From Carya illinoinensis (taxonomy: Eukaryota > Streptophyta > Magnoliopsida > Fagales > Juglandaceae), in assembly GCF_018687715.1 (NCBI RefSeq), contig NC_056759.1, positions 3,761,501 through 3,825,500 of the forward strand: a stretch of 64,000 nucleotides of DNA. The letters are read 5' to 3'. The notes under the pieces are model-generated. The model saw nothing but the letters and a program-made list of their open reading frames with translations. It ran no database searches and had not been told where the DNA came from. Below are positions 57,483 to 64,000 of this stretch, piece after piece. The position numbers were made by a program, and so were the translations under genes. The first letter of the stretch is position 1, and each line of letters opens with the position of its first letter.

Positions 57483-60400
57483 CTACTCATCATCTAACTC
57501 AACAAGCTGTGCTCGCTTCTCAGCAGCTTTCTTCCTAATAAAGAAACCCCACCTCATTGCTGCCTTAATCTTCAGCCACCCAACAACAGCTTTTCCAGAT
57601 CGGCCACGATCTTCCTCAAAGGTTGGCATTGGTGATGGCATGTATGATGAGAATGAGTACCCATCCTCTGGCATATTCATTGAGGCATGACCTCCCATAC
57701 TGAAGAGTCGGAGCAAATGCTGCATATCATCATTCTCAAGCATCTCACGACTTCTAATGTGAATCTCTTCCTCCGAGAAGAACTCATCAACTCCCTTCTC
57801 CCGGTTTTGGGGCCAGTCATCGAAAGGAGGAAGACTGGATGATTGAGCTGTAGGGTTACTAGTTTCAAATCCTGACGTGGATGATTGTTGAAGACCAAGG
57901 GCCAGTCCAACGGTAGTGTTATCATTTCTTCTACTTTGGTCTTGGTGAGAGTTGCTTAACAAATGGTCATGTTGTGCAAAAGAAGTGCTGTCAAACTGGA
58001 CACGAGAATTTGAATTTCCAATATGTGACTGGGCTGCAAACCTCGTTGCCAGATTATCATTATACCCTGAAGTTCAGGAAAATCATAAGTTAGCAATCCC
58101 ATGTCCAAATCATGCATCAATGGTCAAACACCATGTAAATTGCGGTGGATGTTAAACACTGCACACATTCTAGGGTGTAAATTGTAAGGTGGGGTCTGAG
58201 TGTGTGAAAGAGAGAGAGAGAAAGAGGGGGGGGGGGGGGGGAGTGAGAATTTATCACCATCTAAACACCTGCCGGGACCTAACCTACAAATTGGCATAAG
58301 CAGCTGCTTATTTGTAAGGTGGGCATCCATCAATCATTCACAGACAAATCTCTCGTAATATGTGTCTAATAGAAAAAGAAATAATGTACCGCGAAATCAA
58401 AAGAGAGGTGCGTAGCTCCTCCATGGAAAACTTCCCCAGCATAAGAAACAAATTAACTAACCACAAATAGTAGGCTACTACCTATACAGCACATCTTTGT
58501 TACTAAGATATCCTCCTCCAAAGCAACGCTCGCATGAGGTAATCCTCATGGAGATATAATTAAAACTCTGCCGGGCTTATTGACTTTTGAGTAGCATTTA
58601 TTCATTATAATCAGGTTAACAATCCAAAGCTCACATCCTCCCAATACCCACTCACCAAGGCAAAGCAAATTCAATTATGCAAAAGCAAAGGAAGAACCAT
58701 ACATATATTTTCAAAAAATAAAACTTTTTTTTGATAAGTATTTCCAAAAAATAAAACTTCATGCTTTAACGTAGCCAGCATGCTTACCTCCAACACGTAA
58801 GCCAGAATCCATAGGAGGTTGCTCTGAAGGAACAGGCAGGCGTGGTATTTGCAGCTGATGATCTAAAGCAGTAGAGTAATCAATTGGGCCCATATTAAGT
58901 TCATTCCGGGATGCACTTGGCCTGTCATTCTGCTTGAAGCTCAAGAGTGCCTTGCCATCATATTCTATAACTTGGTCCCAATGGTCATATGCTTTCTTCA
59001 CTAGCATATCCACATAGACCTGCAAACGCAAAACCAGGAGCTCTGGTGATTAGTCTTTTTTATTTATGAGTGCAAATTCAACATGTCTTTTACCTGGTTA
59101 AACACCAACCCTTGTAATGCGCCCACATTACACAGCAAGGGTGGAACCAGCAAAATTTCAAAAAATACAAAATTTTTATGGTTTTTATATGAGGCAAAAT
59201 TTATTAAAAAAAAAAAAAAAAATCTGTTGTAGTTTCCTGCTTTCTAGTGTGTAGTAGGTCTTTCCTTTGTATACCTCCTGTGTACTTGGGCTTTGTCTAT
59301 TCTTGCTAATAAAATTCTTATTAACTATAATAAAAAAATAAAAATAAAAAAAATTAACCACCCTCCCCTCCTGGGAACTTGAATTTCCTGGTTCCGCCCA
59401 ACACATTAATCATGTAAATCATCGACTGTTCACTAATGGGATGTGGGCATGGGATGTGGGCGCAAGAAATTGTTTGCACCCAAGGATTTGAGCCTTAGAC
59501 CTAGGGGAGCTTATCCCAAGACCAAGGCCCTTACCACTTGAGCCAACCCCTAGGGGTTATGTTTAAAAAGCATCCTTGCAGTTACTTTTGATCTCGGATT
59601 CTTTTCTTTTATAAGTAATTCTGATTTTTTTTTTTTATATTATATATAAGTAAAGTACTTTTGATATTTGATTCTAACATTATTATAAACTCTTTTACAA
59701 GTACTTTTGATATTTAATTCTAACATTAATATAGACTGTTTTATAATTATTTTTTATATTTGATTCTAACATTAATATAGACGCTACCTTATGAAACAAA
59801 TATATCAAGTGAGACACCCGGTTAGCATTTCTGCCAATTTTGACTCCATGAATGGAACCCCTATTTTTGCCCCGTCAAATTAATTGCTATTGATATCTTA
59901 GCATAGATGTAAGGATGCCAGCATAGGAATATTTGTAGACCATATCCTATCAAACTTGTGACAAGTAGTGGCAGGATGCAATGGTCAATGAAAGCATATT
60001 GCATATATGATACTCACCTTTTGGCTATCAGAAAGAGAATTAGCAGAAAAGTATTGCTCCCCATTAATAAGGCCACTCAGTTCATATATGTTGTTAAAAA
60101 CAGCACCCATATTTCTTGCATCATCAGAAAAGTAAACGTAGAACTTCCCACTCAGGACACAAGTCTTTGCATGCTCTAAGAGAGCCTCCCACATCTTATT
60201 TGACATACCACTTCCAAGGATCTACAGAAATACATATAAACAATCAGAATACAGCAAGAAAGCATGCAACTTGAATTAGAGAACAAATCCTACACATACA
60301 GCTCGTAGTTTTTGCTGATCTCTGACCACAAGCCGAAGAAAATCTCGAACTGTGAATATTCCTTCACTGTTCAGCCTCTTGTGGAATGACCCTTCCTTGC

Positions 60401-63269
60401 CAATTTTCTCCAATCTCCATACTTCATCATCTAATGTAGGTGGATAGTGTTTCTTGTACACTGACAAGAGAAAAATGAGGAATCGACAACAGTATTCCGA
60501 GACAAAGAGGCAAAGGAGGAATTGAAATGACAAAGTATGAGCATACATTCCCCTCTGTGATCTTTAACAGTGAAAGCTTCTGTCTTTGCTTCTCGTATGC
60601 GCATGCCCTCACAAAATCCAGAGGCAACCTTCAAGCCAAGCCTGAACTTCCTGCTCCTTATCCAACTTGAGTTATCCGTAAATGTAAGCTCCCCTAATGT
60701 CCCTACCCCTTCCTTGAGTGTCACTTGCAGGTCCCCAGTTAATAAGGGTCTCTTGCCTTCACGCTCTTTCACTACATGGCTTTCAAATTCTTCTTGGGAC
60801 CAGCCTTCATCATCTTCATTGTTAAAATCACCTTCCAGCACATGAATGTCTAGTTTGACTGAGGCTTCAGGTCCAGATGTAACAACACAATTGGTGTTTG
60901 CATCAATCAAAACAATATGGATTGCAGCACCCTGCTCGCCTTCTACTTTCCCTCCAGTGAAGAGAGGAAGAGACAATCTAGACTTAAAGAGCAACTGCAA
61001 GTTTCGTCCATCTGGACCTTCAATTCGTTTTGGGGAAGACCTGGAACCTCGAGTGTGAGAATAATATACACTAACACAGATGTAAAACAAAAAATTTATG
61101 CAAGTCAAGTGATGACAAGAAGAGGAAGCACTGAAGTGAGTCATAAAAAGTTAAGACTGAACCAAAGGTTGTTTTCACCAAAAGCCAAAATAACCCATAT
61201 TTTGAAGACCATCACAAGTAAACCTCATCCTCTGAGTTCCTTGGGTTGGACATAGAAGCAAGTGTGAAACTAAACCACAAAAGTGGATAGAGCTTTGGCA
61301 TCAAATGAACAGATAAAGAAAGCACTATCTCAAGAATGTAACCATTTATATTTGCCAACAGAAAATCATCCTACAACTATCTTGGCATTTTAGTTCAACT
61401 TTTCAAGACCTTCTAGAAGACATTATCCCTCATCCTCATTTTAAGCTGTTCCACAAGTGAAAATTAGCACACCATTTTTCAAATTGAATGAACTCACAAA
61501 CAACCATATCAGTGATGTCACCCCAATTTTCAGAGAAATATCTTGCTTGCTAACTGTCCAAGACAGTTATAATCATGAGTTCGTTTATGCACATCAGAAC
61601 TGGTTTATGCTTTTCTCATAATATAAAAATGTTTCTCAACATAAGTCAACAATTAAAAGCTGATACCTTTCCTACAAAAGCATACCATTTTTATAAGAAC
61701 AAAGTCATATAGCAATTCAAAAAATCATTTTCCCTGTAGCTAAACTTTCAAGAAATTAAGCATTCTTAATTTCTTACACCCTCGGAACCTGTACAATTTG
61801 GAAAAAAGTAAAAAAATGACATAACCACATCAAAAATCACAATACATGTGGGAGGAGACATGGCGACAAGAAAGAATTTTTTTTAAGTATATTGACAAGA
61901 AAGAAGTTTAACTGCCAAAAAGATGATCAAGAATGTCTTAGACCTTCCAGTAAGTCTAGCAGGGCCTAACTTAGCCAAGGCACGCTCCACTTCTTCACTG
62001 ACCTGTTGAGCATAAAATTCACTGGACCAATGAGAAACAAAAGACAGACAATACATAATGGCACAGCAATATAGGAATCACAGACTATAATTCTGTCTTT
62101 TTAATGTGTTATATAATTGTTTCTTCGGAAGAAGAAAAACATTACCTTCCATGCCCATTACAAAAATGATCTAATTAAGAAAATGCATAAACAATAGAAA
62201 GGGAATTTTAAGTATCAAACTCACCAATTAACCTGATTTATTAATCAAAACATGTAACTTAACCAAAGGTAACCGACTTTTTTATCCTTTACAAATAAAA
62301 ATCCATTGAAAGAATCCACAGAGGGATGAAGCCCAAATATAATGAAGAACCTAAATACTAAAGTATCAAGTTGGCACATCCAAACTGCTCCAAAAGAAAA
62401 GGGAGAAGAGCAAAAGCATTTGAAAGGCAACAAAACAACCACATTTAAGATAAATATGGACCAGAGCTTCCACTTGCTCTACTTTTTCCTCCTTCCAAAG
62501 GCTCTGCATTATATAATGGAGTAGCTCTTCTCTAGTTTTTGTCATCTTATTACCAGAGTCACCATTTGAAAAGTGCAGGTGAGAAGTGATAACCTGGTAT
62601 GACAATCCACTGTAACTTCAAAGGGAATATATATCAGAAAACACCTAAAGAGAGACCAAGAAATGCCTCCATATGGTCTATGATAAGATCTGCATGATGA
62701 GGTTGTACCATAACAGTGCTGAGGACACTTAGAATCTTAAACAAATTAAGATTACTGATCAACAAACAAACAGAACAATCTACAAAACTAAAGAATAAAC
62801 ATGAACAAAAAGTAGTACATAATTGAAGAGAAATAATGGATCAAAGTGTTCGATCATAATTGAAGAGAAATAATGGATCAAAGTGTTCAAAATTAAAAAA
62901 ATAAGAAAATGAATATGAATAAATAGACAGACCAGTACAACTAAATCGAAGCATGCATGCAAAGCATAGAAGACTATATTTTACAGACATATGAAACTGC
63001 ATTAGTAAGAAGAAGAGTAATTAGACAGGAAACATTAAAAAAATTACATATGCACACTGGCTGCTGAAGGGTATGTAAAACAGATATTTTCTACTGGGCA
63101 AATCAAAGAGATGAAGCATAAATAATGGCCAAACCATACACATTGGAAGGCAATTAGTTATATAAAAGCAGTGGTAAAAGCCATAAAACTTACAACTCTA
63201 CGAAGAATAGGTTCCAAAGACGAGCATAGCTTTTGTAGACTGTCCACTTTCAGAGCTTCAACAATTACA
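57483..63269 (-). CDS. CBP60B: CALMODULIN-BINDING PROTEIN 60 (CBP60B-like), seven 3' exons (partial)
   Basis: Exons 63269-63194, 62002-61944, 61040-60547, 60460-60300, 60221-60018, 59019-58788 and 58066-57483 join in phase to give about 603 residues. The first exon, with some 40 residues and the start codon, must lie beyond the right edge. The visible protein starts [20 protein letters not shown], continues with the central conserved CBP60 region ([80 protein letters not shown]) and ends with [18 protein letters not shown], the C-terminal calmodulin-binding helix of the CBP60A-F type. CBP60B is a nuclear transcription factor that supports immune gene expression (ICS1, CBP60g, SARD1) in Arabidopsis. 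The full family length is about 640-650 residues. A SINE fragment and a LINE 3' end lie in the intron between 59019 and 60018. Confidence 0.95.
58206..58241. repeat. (GA)n plus G16 homopolymer in CBP60 last intron
   Basis: A purine tract agagagagagagaaaga followed by sixteen consecutive G at 58226-58241. On the gene strand it is a C run followed by CT repeats, upstream of the last acceptor by about 150 bases. Confidence 0.9.
59225..59345 (+). mobile_element. LINE 3' end fragment
   Basis: gtatacctcctgtgtacttgg followed by gctttgtctattcttgctaa and an A-rich tail, closely like the tail of the LINE at 35440-35508. No coding part. Intron of CBP60. Confidence 0.55.
59440..59562 (-). mobile_element. 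SINE 5' half (Au-like)
   Basis: On the minus strand it gives ggggttggctcaagtggtaa, gggccttggtcttgggataa and box B-like aggctcaaatcc, then gtgcaaacaatttctt. The 3' half is missing. Same family as 40103-40336. Confidence 0.7.
62818..62894. repeat. Tandem duplication, two units of 37-38 bp
   Basis: ataattgaagagaaataatg followed by gatcaaagtgttc is repeated directly with no visible change. It lies in a CBP60 intron. Confidence 0.9.
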
Positions 63270-64000
63270 CTGCATTGCAGATATGATTTTAAACAAAAAG
63301 GAATACGCATACCAAATAACATTCTATAAAGAGAATAGCACTGTAAAAATCGAAGAACCAACTGGCAATAACTGCACTTTTAATGAAGTTGAATTGTATG
63401 ATGAAGCATTTGGCAACTCTTCTTCTCCTTCTTTTGTAGGTTTTATCAGCTCAATCCGGTTTTCACTAATCCTAGGGGACTCCATAGTATGTATACAGAC
63501 GATATACTTGGGTCTTTCCTTTACTTATCCAGAAAATTATAGGTCCCACCGGACTATAGTTCCAAATAAAGTTGCTCAGCAAACACATAAAATTTCTAGA
63601 TTCTTTATATGGTACTAAAAATATTTAGATACTGCGAATTTTGGACATGCTTGGGCACAAGTATAATTCTCGAGAATTTTCTTTTGACTAAAAGCAACTC
63701 ATTTTTTTATGGGTATATAAAAGCAACTCATAACACCTTAGACAACGCATGTGGTGATGACACATGGCACTTCTACAGGTCAGATGTTAGTGTCCCTTCT
63801 AAGGCAACGCAACCTTGATTGGTAATGGTATGGTTTTGAAAAGGTAGCCCTTCATCAAGTTCTGGTGCTCCTATGTAACAACTAATGACTTTGTGTATAA
63901 CAGAATATTCAAAATTTAGCTCACATTTAACTCTTTTAACTGAAGTCGCATTTTAGATTTTTAACAATTCGCGAATTTAAATAATAAATTGAAAAAAGTT
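63270..64000. other. CBP60 intron 1 (partial), no other feature
   Basis: The acceptor of the first visible CBP60 exon is at 63270-63272; the sequence to the right shows no CBP60 coding segment. Short frames at 63283-63818 on the plus strand are not supported. Confidence 0.5.

Noticed and set aside
1..64000. Bacterial-type systems (CRISPR arrays, operons, phage or defence islands)
   Set aside because: The window is plant nuclear DNA; spaced repeats seen are plant minisatellites and transposons, and genes have spliceosomal introns.

Overview
This is a plant nuclear window from a dicot. The genes are eukaryotic, with GT-AG introns, long AT-rich intergenic stretches and many non-autonomous transposons. 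High-copy AT-rich MITE-like repeats with a recurring aaatattattaaaa core, and an Au-like SINE, are compatible with a woody dicot such as Fagales (walnut, hickory or oak relatives). That placement is an inference from memory and was not tested.

Ten protein-coding genes can be supported, and two of them run off the window. Left to right: a partial glycerol-3-phosphatase-like HAD hydrolase (3910-5060, -); an intronless plant-specific gene of unknown role (11309-12181, +); XRCC3, a RAD51 paralogue (14835-15743, -); a syntaxin-6-N-domain protein in five exons (17521-21721, -); an intronless AAA-ATPase (26170-27729, -); a YIP4/YIPF6-type Golgi membrane protein in three exons (32099-36350, -); a VDAC porin in six coding exons (37258-41680, -); a GT31 galactosyltransferase (43362-44381, -); a small DUF761 protein (46299-46646, -); a CASP-like membrane protein in three exons (52072-54190, -); and a partial CBP60 calmodulin-binding protein, seven exons seen (57483-63269, -). 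That is eleven entries when both partial genes are counted. All but one gene lie on the minus strand. Exon joins were checked by hand for frame and splice dinucleotides.

From memory, the order GPP - XRCC3 - AAA-ATPase - VDAC - galactosyltransferase - DUF761 - CBP60 matches Arabidopsis At5g57440 to At5g57580, so this looks like a conserved eudicot block. The genes do not form a pathway: they cover DNA repair, endomembrane traffic, mitochondrial outer membrane, cell-wall or glycoprotein synthesis and calcium-linked transcription.

The rest is repeat-rich: three hAT-like elements (two with perfect 8-bp target duplications), a family of Mutator-like MITEs with 9-bp target duplications and a 1.04-kb larger relative carrying a short open frame, a 342-bp TRIM retroelement inside the syntaxin-like gene, a SINE inside the VDAC gene, LINE 3' ends, at least seven copies of one short MITE family and about five of another, and several mini- and microsatellites. 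I saw no tRNA, rRNA or CRISPR array. I found no new multigene system. The most notable items are the transposon structures and what they do inside and near the genes.
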